DNA of 64,000 nt, taken from assembly GCA_900291925.1 (NCBI GenBank), contig UWYS01000030.1:62001-126000 (forward strand), in the 5' to 3' direction. Under the pieces are notes generated by a model. That model was not told where the DNA came from, did no database searches, and was given only the letters and a program-made list of their open reading frames with translations. The DNA comes from Thecaphora thlaspeos. Taxonomy: Eukaryota > Basidiomycota > Ustilaginomycetes > Urocystidales > Glomosporiaceae. Made by a program: the position numbers and the translations under genes. Numbering within the stretch: the first letter of the stretch is position 1; each line of letters begins with the position of its first letter. Shown here in pieces: positions 10,300-19,321 of the stretch.

Positions 10300-11298
10300 G
10301 GTGGGTGTATTACGTGCCGAGGGTGGTGGCGGTGGCGGTGGCGGTAGTGAAGGAGAAGATGATGGTGGAGTGAAGGTGGCGATGGTGCTGTAGTGATGCG
10401 GGTGTTGGCGATGGTGATGGTAATGGTGAGGGACGAGCGTGGGCGGGCGGGCGTGCGTGTCGAGGTAGTTCCGAGGTCGACTGAGCCAAGCCGTCGGTGG
10501 AGAAGGCGGACGAGGCCGTTGGTTTGCCTTGCCACTGGCCAGTCGCTGCGAAAGGGCGCGTTTGTCACCCGTTTCCGAGCGGGGCCAAGCGGGAAAAGAA
10601 ACAGGCCTTCAAGGCGGCCTCGAGTCCAGCCCAGCGTCCCGCCGCCTCCCGCCTCCCGCCTCCCGCCTTCCGCCAGCCGCCACACGGCCGCCCCTTCACA
10701 GGGAGTAGGGTAGTGGCGTGGCGCGGCGTGGCCTGACTCTGCCACCCTCGTTCCCCTACACCGTCCCTCTGGCTCTGGCGCGCCTGTCGATGCGCGTCCA
10801 TCCCTTGCTCCTCCCATGCCCGAATCTACTCTCATCCTTGCTACAGTACCGTATCGCGGCCCGCCACACTCTCAGCTGACTAGCCAGATGACGTCCGGTC
10901 CGGCCAGCCATGACGCTTTGTATCGGCCGATACAACGACGCAGACCGTGATCGACCCTGGGCTGGCGCGTCGCCGCGCCAAATGTGGAGCAGCGCAGGCT
11001 GATCCGACCTCGCCCTCTCCCTTTCCACTGCCACTGCCACTGCCACACCACACCCTCACCACCCTCACCCTCTTCGCGTCCTTCCGTTACCACACAGCAC
11101 ACAGATACCTCACAGACACACGTCGAGCACTCTTCTTCTCGTTTCGCTTCCCTTCATATTGCATCGCGCACCAGCAAATAGGCTCGTCGCCGGATCAGCG
11201 CTCGAACCCGCCCTAACCCAGCCAGCGCAGCCTTTCCCCTCGGCCCTAGAGCGCTCCCATTACCTCACCACTGCTTGCTTGACCCTCGGCAGACCACC
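10300..11298. other. Bidirectional promoter region, ISA1 / RPT6
   Basis: About 1 kb between divergent starts, with no supported coding sequence. It holds a 7-base tandem repeat (10644-10667), one TACAGTAC (10842-10849), and long C/T-rich sequence upstream of the RPT6 ATG. Confidence 0.55.
10644..10667. repeat. Heptamer tandem repeat GCCTCCC
   Basis: Three exact copies plus a partial one, in the ISA1/RPT6 divergent promoter. Confidence 0.85.
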
Positions 11299-12673
11299 AT
11301 GTCGATCGCCGTCGCATCCAGCGCTGCCGCCGGCTCGCTCGTACAGCCTCCCTCTTCCGCCGCTGGCGTGTCCTCACCAGCGCTCGGCATCCAGTCTTTC
11401 TACCAGTCAAAGATCCAGTCCTACGAGCTCCTCATCAACGAAAAGACACAAAATCTCCGACGTCTTGAGGCGCAGCGCAACACGCTCAATGCTCGTGTCC
11501 GCCTGCTGCGCGAGGAGCTCCAGCTGCTCCAGGAGCCGGGCAGCTACGTCGGAGAGGTGGTCAAGGTCATGGGCAAGAAAAAGGTCCTCGTAAAGGTGCA
11601 GCCAGAGGGCAAGTATGTCGTCGACGTCGCTCCCGACATCAACATCTCGACCATCACGCCATCGCTCCGCGTTGCGCTCCGCTCCGACTCCTACACCCTC
11701 CACAAGGTCCTCCCCAACAAGATCGACCCGCTCGTTTCCCTCATGATGGTCGAAAAGGTCCCCGACTCGACCTATGAAATGGTCGGAGGCCTCGACAGGC
11801 AGATCAAGGAGATCAAGGAGGTCATCGAGCTCCCTGTCAAGCACCCCGAGCTTTTCGAGGCGCTCGGCATCGCACAGCCCAAGGGTGTCCTCCTCTACGG
11901 CCCGCCGGGCACCGGCAAGACGCTGCTGGCGAGAGCGGTAGCCCACCACACGGACTGCCGCTTCATCCGCGTCAGCGGCAGTGAGCTGGTCCAGAAATAC
12001 ATCGGAGAGGGAAGCAGGATGGTGCGCGAGCTCTTTGTCATGGCGCGAGAGCACGCGCCATCGATCATTTTCATGGACGAGATCGACAGCATTGGATCAA
12101 GTCGAGGCGACAAGGGCTCCGGCGGAGGCGACTCGGAGGTGCAGCGCACCATGCTCGAGCTCCTCAACCAGCTCGACGGCTTCGAGGGGACCAAGAACAT
12201 CAAGGTGAGTGCGGAGCGCTGTACGGACGGACGGGAGATATGCTTTGTTTGTGTCAGTGAGACCTGCCAGCTGACGCCTCGGCCGCCCCATCTCCCCCCC
12301 CCTATGTACGCCTGGCGCGCAGGTCATCATGGCGACCAACCGTATCGACATCCTTGACTCTGCGCTGCTACGACCGGGTCGCATTGACCGCAAGATTGAG
12401 TTCCCGCCGCCGGGCCCCGAGGCGCGCGTTTCGATCCTGCGCATCCACTCGCGCAAGATGTCGCTGCAGCGCGGCATCAACCTGCGCGCGCTCGCGGAAA
12501 AGATGGGCCAGTGCAGTGGCGCCGAGGTTCGTGGTATCTGCACCGAGGCGGGCATGTACGCGCTGCGCGAGAGGAGGCAGCACGTCTCGCACGAAGACTT
12601 TGAGCTCGCCGTCGCAAAGGTGCTGAGGTCGCAGAACTCGGCAGAGACGTCGGTCAACAAGCTCTTTACCTAG
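11299..12673 (+). CDS. RPT6: 26S proteasome regulatory ATPase subunit Rpt6 (PSMC5/Sug1)
   Basis: Exons 11299-12204 and 12323-12673; the intron 12205-12322 has a GTGAGT donor and GCGCAG acceptor, phase 0, joining GTKNIK to [12 protein letters not shown]. Product 418 residues, close to yeast Rpt6 (405). It is one of six AAA ATPases in the 19S base ring that unfold substrates into the 20S core. Seen in order: Ala/Ser-rich N-tail, coiled coil at about 38-80, OB-fold, Walker A GPPGTGKT (about 202), Walker B IIFMDEID (about 257), the [18 protein letters not shown] stretch, sensor region MATNR and an arginine-finger region [12 protein letters not shown]. The C-terminus (NKLFT) does not show the strict HbYX gate-opening motif, as in other Rpt6 proteins. 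Confidence 0.93.
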
Positions 12674-12895
12674 GCGGTGGCGGCGCGTGGCGATGATGGT
12701 TTGTTATTGGCGGCGGGTTGCGAGGTAGGACGAATTGATTGTGGCATTCTCTCTTTCTCTTCGCTCTGTGTGTGTTAACTCGTCATGCTGTGCTGTGCGG
12801 TGCTTGTTGGAATTGGGATGGACATCCAACCCTCGTAGTCGTCTGAACAAGGGCCGAACAAAGACGTGATCTCCCGTCCCCGCTCCGCTTCACCC
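12674..12895. other. Short convergent spacer, RPT6 / TPR-like gene
   Basis: About 220 bases between two 3' ends, with no gene seen. Confidence 0.5.
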
Positions 12896-15016
12896 TCACT
12901 CCGCTCCACCCTGTACTCTGTGCTGCCAGTCCTTCCAAAACTCGATCTCGGCATCATCTAGACACTTTTGTCCCTCTTCATCCACGAGACCCTGTAAGAA
13001 CCTCTGAACGCCCGTGACTCTTTTCCTTGCGTCTAGCTCCATCTCTCCACTGTCTGAACGAAGAAGAACCATCTCAAACGCTTCATCTTTCCTCCCCAAC
13101 GTCGATACATGCCAAGAGATCGTTTCAATCTCCTCTTTTATAGCTGTGATCGCGTTGGTAGAAGGTAGAGTGCTACGAAGGTATAGAGCGCGAAGTAAGG
13201 TGAATAGACTTTCGGATTCGCAGGAGAGTGTTTCGAAGCCCCCATGGGCGTGTGTGTGAAAGGTCGCTTGATGTGATGCCCCCTCGGCGATGATAGAGGA
13301 GAAGGAGGATCGGGAAGAAGGCGAAGAGAGGATCCAACCCATTCCTACCTCGGTGCATGCTTTGCGGCCATAGATCCTGGCGTTGTCCAGTAGTTTCCCT
13401 CGCATTCCCACGGCGTTGGGCAGGTTGGACGATTCAAAGATGGGACAGGATCGAACGATAGACGTCGCTGCTAGCGCAGTGAGTATGCTGGCGCGTGTGC
13501 GAGACGTTGGTGTCGAGGTGTTATGTGCGCCCAAGATGACCGAGGCGGAAGAGGTGGAGAGAGTGGAGAGGGCGGAGTTGAAGATCTTCGAAGTCAAGGT
13601 ACCCAGTGTCCAGGCGAGCGAGATCGAGGCTGTGTTGGAAGCATCGAGACGGAGTGAACGAAGACGAAGGCGACATAGCGATAGCGTCGCGTCTCCCAGC
13701 TCGCACAGTGTTGCCGTGTCCGCGCTCGAACCAGGCGAAAGGAGGGCCTTGCACCACTCCATCGCTGTCTGCTCCAACTGCTCCACCTCGCTGGCTTCCT
13801 CGACATTGCTGGGAAATGGTTGGACCACGTCGGCCAGCCTCGTAACGTGTGCAACACGCAGGCTAAGACGCGCACGTTGGAGCTCCAACGCCTTGGCAGC
13901 CTTCTCCGACTCTTCCAGTGCGGGAAGCGACGAAGTAGAGGGATCTAGAGCGGCAGAGGCTCTGTCGAGTGCTTCGAGGGCGCTCGCAGTGCAGAGGTGC
14001 GCCTGGGCGACAGTATCGCACGACGCGAGGAGCGTGACGAGGCAGGAATGCAACGAAATGAGCGTGTCGATGTACGTGTCGACCGTGACGAGCGACGAGG
14101 TATAGCCTACAGCGTCGAGCGTCGGCGCCGTCGGGGCCGGATCGTTGTCGTCCATCTCGGTTTCGGACGAGGGGTCGACCTGGTCTTGCGCTTGGTTGGT
14201 TGAGGCCGTCTCCTCGACATCGGCAGCACCATCGTCACGGCCCTCTTCTGCGGTCTCCTTGGCTTGGTCGATCAGCACCTGCTGCTGGCCCAACGACGCA
14301 AGGCGGAAGTAGCTGATGGCCTCCTGCAGCATCTTGCTGGGCGTAGGAACGCGCGGATCGCAGTGGTCGTTGGACGCCCCTTCAAACGTGCCATAGTCCG
14401 TCAAACCCGCCAGCCTCTCTACGGACTCGACCTGGTTCAGCCAGCCTACCTCTTCAACAAGCTCTGCAAGGGTCTGCAAGGACGTGGCGAGGTTGCTGAC
14501 GACGTCCAATGAGAACAGCGAAGGCAACGTCCCGCTCGCCTGCGCCTCGTCCGAGGGGAGGGGTGCGACGTTGAGGGCCATCTTGAAGAGTACGACCGAG
14601 TCCGTCAGCGTCCCGAGCGACTGAGGCGGGAGGTAGAACTGGGTCGCGAGGAGGTACTGCACGCGCGCGGCGTTGTAGAGCGCATCGCCGCCATGGTTGC
14701 TACCGGGCCGGGCGAGCTGGAGGGCGCGTGTGTAGAGGCGGTAGGCCTGTTCGAAGAAGCGCTGCGCCTTGGAGCCGAACTGATGGCGTTCGCCCTTTTC
14801 TTCGCTCTCGACGCCGGCGTCCATGGTGTCGTCAAAGGTGGTGTAGCTTGATGCGTTGGTGTTGACCGCAAGACGGCCTTTGGAGCGCGAGGATGACGGG
14901 GCGGGTCGGGCGCGGTTCGAGTTGGCGGTTGAGGGAGAGGGTGTGACGCGGCTGCTTCTGAAGCTGCTCGTAGATGGTGCCGATGGGGCTGGTCTGGAGC
15001 CGGTAGGTCGTGGCAT
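12896..15016 (-). CDS. Uncharacterised helical (TPR-like) protein
   Basis: Single exon, 706 residues from the ATG at 15016 (MPRPTGSR). The frame is open upstream with another ATG at 15145, but that stretch is made of heptamer repeats, so the shorter start is preferred. The first ~90 residues are Ser/Pro/Arg-rich. Then come helical units such as AQRFFEQAYRLYTRALQLARPG, DALYNAARVQYLLATQFYL and SNLATSLQTLAELVEEVGWLNQ, spaced like tetratricopeptide repeats, followed by an acidic Glu/Asp/Thr linker (about 230-270) and further Ala/Leu-rich helices to a Trp-rich end (FWKDWQHR). I do not recognise a named orthologue. TPR-like solenoids usually mediate protein contacts, and no enzymatic motif is visible. 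Confidence 0.72.
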   Translation of the reverse strand: MPRPTGSRPAPSAPSTSSFRSSRVTPSPSTANSNRARPAPSSSRSKGRLAVNTNASSYTTFDDTMDAGVESEEKGERHQFGSKAQRFFEQAYRLYTRALQLARPGSNHGGDALYNAARVQYLLATQFYLPPQSLGTLTDSVVLFKMALNVAPLPSDEAQASGTLPSLFSLDVVSNLATSLQTLAELVEEVGWLNQVESVERLAGLTDYGTFEGASNDHCDPRVPTPSKMLQEAISYFRLASLGQQQVLIDQAKETAEEGRDDGAADVEETASTNQAQDQVDPSSETEMDDNDPAPTAPTLDAVGYTSSLVTVDTYIDTLISLHSCLVTLLASCDTVAQAHLCTASALEALDRASAALDPSTSSLPALEESEKAAKALELQRARLSLRVAHVTRLADVVQPFPSNVEEASEVEQLEQTAMEWCKALLSPGSSADTATLCELGDATLSLCRLRLRSLRLDASNTASISLAWTLGTLTSKIFNSALSTLSTSSASVILGAHNTSTPTSRTRASILTALAATSIVRSCPIFESSNLPNAVGMRGKLLDNARIYGRKACTEVGMGWILSSPSSRSSFSSIIAEGASHQATFHTHAHGGFETLSCESESLFTLLRALYLRSTLPSTNAITAIKEEIETISWHVSTLGRKDEAFEMVLLRSDSGEMELDARKRVTGVQRFLQGLVDEEGQKCLDDAEIEFWKDWQHRVQGGAE

Positions 15017-15306
15017 GGTGGCTGGCTTGACGTCGTTCGTGGTATTAACGGTGGTGGTGGTGGTGGCGGTAGTTAGTGGCGAGGGCCGGTGCTTGTGGCC
15101 CTCGTCCCTCGTCCCTCGTCCCTCGCCCCTCGCTGTCGCTGCCATTTTTCTCGGCGAGGTGGAGGCGACGATGACGACTGCCGAAAGCCGAAAGCCGAGG
15201 CGCGAGGCTCGAGGCCGAGCTGCGGTGACCGGTGTGAACGCGTTTCGTGTTTGCGCTCTCTCTATGTCTCCGCCTTCCCTCCTCGCCACCACCATCTACC
15301 CCAACC
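15017..15306. promoter_or_regulatory. Compact bidirectional promoter, TPR-like gene / SNIP1-like gene
   Basis: About 290 bases between divergent starts. Contains five heptamers (15099-15133) and a C/T-rich leader before the plus-strand ATG. The promoter role is inferred from position alone. Confidence 0.45.
15099..15133. repeat. Heptamer tandem repeat CCCTCGT/C, five copies
   Basis: Three CCCTCGT copies followed by two CCCTCGC copies, in the divergent promoter. Confidence 0.85.
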
Positions 15307-16547
15307 ATGTCCGCCTCATCCAGAGATCCCATTCGATCTCTCCCTCGCCCTCGCTCTCGCTCACCCCCTCCGCCTCCCACCAGGCGGTATAGGGACGATG
15401 ATGACCCCAGCCCACGCATTCGCCCCCCAGTGAGCTCGCGGTTCGACCCGCGACGCCGCGACGACGGCGACGATCGTCATCACCGTCCTCGGCCGCGGCA
15501 CGCAGACGAATACGAGCGTGCATCAAGACGAGAAGATGCCGATCGAAACAGATATGAAGACGACAGGCGCAGATCATCAAGAAGGGATGAGGAAGACAGG
15601 TTATCGCGCCGTCAGTTTCGACCAGGAGACGATCGCGACTCCTTTCGATCGTCGCGCCGGGAACAAGACCGAGACCAAGATCGATTCTCTTCCCATCGCC
15701 ATCGTGATGATCGTCCGCGCGACTTGCCTTCCTCCTCTTCGCGTCGAAGAGACTTCGACGCAGGACCCTCGACATCTTCAACGCGACGTCCGCCCTCTGA
15801 TCCGTACCGCCGTCGTTCCCGCTCGCCGGGCATCGCCCCTCTGCCGCCTCCACCGCCTGCGGAGACGATGCAGGAAGAGCAGGCAGTCGACGAAGATGCG
15901 CCCAACTTCGAACCTTCAGGCCTGCTAGCGGCCGACTCGAACAACAAGGATGGCGTAGCGCTCAAGTACCACGAACCGCCGGAAGCCAGGAAGCCGTCCA
16001 AACCGTGGAGGGTCTACGTGTACAAGGACGGTAAAGAGGTTGGTGAGTATACCGCTGAACCCAGTCTTTCGCATGAGCGAGATAGCGGCATCTGACGCAC
16101 ACGACTCCTCTTCGATGTACAGACATGATACCCCTCGGCACCCAAACGGCCTACCTGCTGGGTCGAGAACGTCTAGTCGTCGACATTCCGCTCGACCATC
16201 CATCCTGTTCCAAACAGCATGCCGTCATCCAATTCCGTCGCACGGTCGAACGAAATGAGTTTGGGGACGAAAAGCGCAAAGTCAGGTGAGTTCCCCTGCC
16301 CTCCTTCTCTTCCTCTTCACCCTCTTGATTATATCTGGCTTAAACTGTGCTGACAAGAGGCTGGTGCGATCTCTTTCGGCAATGGAACGACAGACCTTAC
16401 TTGATCGACCTGGAATCGGCAAACGGATGCCTCGTCAACCAGACAGAAGTTCCAGCCTCGAGGTACTACGAGATAAAGAGCGGTGATACCCTTCACTTCG
16501 GAGCGAGCAGCAGAGAGTATGTCTGTATTGATGAGGGGGCCGTTTAG
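15307..16547 (+). CDS. FHA-domain protein, SNIP1/Pml1-like (RES complex)
   Basis: Three exons: 15307-16042, 16123-16285 and 16394-16547 (introns of 80 and 108 bases, both GTGAGT...CAG). Product 350 residues. The N-terminal ~190 residues are an Arg/Asp/Ser-rich RS-like tract ending in Pro-rich sequence, as in human SNIP1. Then NFEPSGLLAADSN, KYHEPPEARKPSKPWRVYVYK and a complete FHA domain: the GRERLVVDIPLDHPSCSKQHAVIQFR segment holds the phosphothreonine-binding Arg/Ser/His pattern and is followed by PYLIDLESANGCLVN. The last exon junction is fixed by the FHA strand KVRPYLIDL. The yeast homologue Pml1 belongs to the RES complex (pre-mRNA retention and splicing); human SNIP1 is a spliceosome component. 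The role here is inferred from the family. Confidence 0.86.
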
Positions 16548-16728
16548 ACCTTCACCCTTTATTCCCCTCTTCATCCCCCTCTTATCTATGTCAATCTCCG
16601 CTGGAGGATGCGTTGGCCAGCAAAGACATCGCTGCCTCTGTCAGAGTCTGGTCGAGATGCGAGACTGCTTTTATCGCCATATCGTATGGCAAGGGATTGC
16701 TACACGGCCCGACAATCCAGCCTGCCCA

Positions 16729-18567
16729 TCACGCCGCTACGAACCCGGCCTTGGTCAACCTCTGACAGACCTCCTCCAACGCCCCCGCCGTCCTGGCAAT
16801 CTGGTGATCCCACCTCTTTGTATACTTGCTATCCGCATCCGCCGATAGGGCCGTCATGCCAAACGTGTCCACACCTCCCCCACCGGCTGCCGCATCCCCA
16901 CCTCCTTCCCCAGCCCTTCCGCCTCCTGTCACACCCGTTTGCGTCTCGGGTGCCGAGCTGGTAGCGCCCGCCAAACCGCCCGCCACCGTCCCCGCCTCTG
17001 CCCGCCGATCCTGGTCGACAAAGTAGACTACGCCTTCCTGTCCGCCCACCTGATCGATCCACGCCTTGAGACGGCCTTGCTGGATCATACGACGTGCCGT
17101 CTCCTCCGCACCGCTCGGGTTGAGGTCTAACAACGCTCCCAGGCCGAACAATGTGATGTTGTCATAGAGACGCGAGGCGCTGAGCAGGTTGTGTTCGATC
17201 ATAGCGCGGTCCAGGACCGTGCTTGGCGCGTGGCGACTCGACACGGCGGCAGGCGCGGTAGAGGCAGAGGCCGCTTGGCTGGAGCTCGAGGCGGTCATCT
17301 CAGTGTCGGCGGAAGGATCTGCTGCAGGTTTGAGGGCGCGCGTCTGGGCCAGCTTGGCCACTTGGTGCGGAGCCAGGAGCTTCTCAAAAGCCTGGATCTC
17401 GTGCGGACGGATGATGTGGTCGAGGAAGACCTTGCTGAGGATCGTGTACTGCGGCAGCGATTGAGTGCGCTCGTCGCGGATCAGCGTCGCTAGCGTGCGG
17501 GCTCGCTGCGGTCCGGCGGGAGAGAGAATCGAGGCGGTCACGGCGGCCGAGCTAATACGGGGGGAGGGGAGAGCGGGAGGGAGCGCAGAGAGAGAATGGT
17601 CAGTGGATTTCTAGCAGAATAGCCGGTAGCGGACAACTTGCAGTGACTCGGCCTGATCTTCCACTCACAGCATCATGTTCCTATCCCCTTCATCGATCTC
17701 GGCAATATAGCTCAGCTCATGGTACCTGATTGCCGCCTCGGCGAACCGCCTCTGTGCATCGTAGATTCTCGCCTGGCACAGCTTGAACTGCAGGCCGAGC
17801 ACCTTGGGCTCCTCGAAGCCCGCATCGGCCTTGGCCACATCCTGCATAGGCGCCAGCGCCGCCGCCGATGTTGAAGATGCTACCGACGATGCGGTAATGG
17901 CGCCGGGTACGTTGTGGATGACCATGCTGGCACGTTTGAGGAAGATATCTGCGCCGACAGGATCGTCGCCCTCGAGGAGGAGACGAACGATGCGCGTGTA
18001 GATGCTAAGCTTGTAGTGGTCGGAGACGGAGCGGTGCCCCGAGTCGAGCGGGATGGCCTGGAGTACCCTGGCCGCTTCGATCCAGTCCTCCTCTGTCTCG
18101 AGAAGGCTAGAGAGCTGGGAACGGAGGACGGAGGCCTGCTCCTCGAAGCTGAGCACGCGCGGCTGGAGCCTCTCGAGGGCGTCCTCGAAGATCTTTCTGC
18201 GTACGTCCGGATCGGCAATGGCGGGCGTGGAGTCGACCTGCATCAGCGTTTCGTCGTTATCATCGTCGTTGCCGCCGCCCGTGCCCTTACCGCTGCTTTG
18301 GGACGCGGCGGCGCTTGCAATCTCGTCGGCAAAGAGGGTCAAGGCCTGTCGGCCGACGACGAGTCCACCGCCTGTCGAGTTTTGGTCGCTGAATACGGCA
18401 TGTTGGAGGTAGAGGGCGGCGATTTGGACGAGATGGTCCTGGTTCAGCTGTGAGCTGGGCTTCTGGAGGGCGTGTGCAATCAGTTCGCGGTAGGCCGAAG
18501 GCCTGGCAGGGTTGGGCTGTGTGGCGATGGAGTCGAGACGCGCCGTGAACTCGTCGATGTAAGACAT
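16729..18567 (-). CDS. CSN4: COP9 signalosome subunit 4
   Basis: Two exons: 18567-17669 and 17551-16729, intron 17668-17552 (GTGAGT donor, TATTAG acceptor, phase 2). Product 573 residues. The join gives SAAVTASILSPAGPQRARTLATLIRDER; next come YTILSKVFLDHIIRPHEIQAFEKLLAPHQ, MIEHNLLSASRLYDNITLFGLGALLDL and the winged-helix end RWDHQIARTAGALEEVC, all matching CSN4 order. CSN4 is a PCI-domain scaffold of the CSN, which removes Nedd8 from cullins. The protein is longer than the usual ~400 residues because of Ser/Ala- and Gly-rich inserts: one before the PCI winged helix (about 375-410) and one just before the C-terminal helix. The start codon is the ATG at 18567; a longer open frame upstream begins only with GTG. 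Confidence 0.9.
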
Positions 18568-19321
18568 GGTCGGGATGATCACGCTTTCCAGCTGTCACTC
18601 CGTCTCTCTCTCTGTACATATACCTCTCTGTGTGCCTCTGTCTATATGAGTGCGTGTGTGCGTGTGTGGTTGCGTGTGCGAGAGAGGGCGAGATGGCGAG
18701 AAGGTGCTCGTAGGTCGAAAGCAGGGCAGGCGCCGGTGTCGGGCTGATTGCAGTCAAGTGGCTGCTGGAAGGCGGTATGTAGTGTGCGATTTGTCAATGT
18801 AGGAGTGGATTGCGGGATGCTAAGGCGGAAGGCGAGGGAGAGCGTGGGTTCGTTGCAAGGGAGGGCGGAAGAAAGTGGTGGTGGAGGGAGGTGGAGGAAG
18901 GTGGCTGCGCTGCGCTATAACGCGAACGCGTAACTCATGCGGCAAAGGGCAGCTGGCCGGCCGACTCAGCGTGGTGCGTGCACCGCACACCGCACACCGC
19001 ACACCGCACGGGCCAGACCCGAATCCTCGGGACACGGGCCAACACAGGGGCGCCTTCTACGCCCCTTGTTCCTAGCCTCCTGCCTTGCTTCCCGCCTTCT
19101 CTTTAGATCTTGTCCCTCTTCCACGACCGCCACCATCGCCACCGTCACTAACAGAGCCTTCTTTGATACCCTTTCAATCAGTGCATCCTCATCTGCCACA
19201 GGTTCACGCTCAATGCCGCAGTAGAAGCGACTACGGGCACGCCAAAACGCTGCGCCATCGACCTTCCCGAGAAACGTTTCGGCTCGCCCGCGTCCTCCTG
19301 AGCAAGGTTCGAGGGAGCTCG
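18568..19321. other. Bidirectional promoter region, CSN4 / EAF-like gene
   Basis: No gene supported. Contains a GT/CT-rich microsatellite (about 18600-18670), four heptamers (18981-19008) and a three-codon upstream ORF (ATG at 19214) ahead of the EAF-like start. Confidence 0.5.
18981..19008. repeat. Heptamer tandem repeat CACCGCA, four copies
   Basis: Four exact copies in the CSN4/EAF divergent promoter. Confidence 0.9.
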
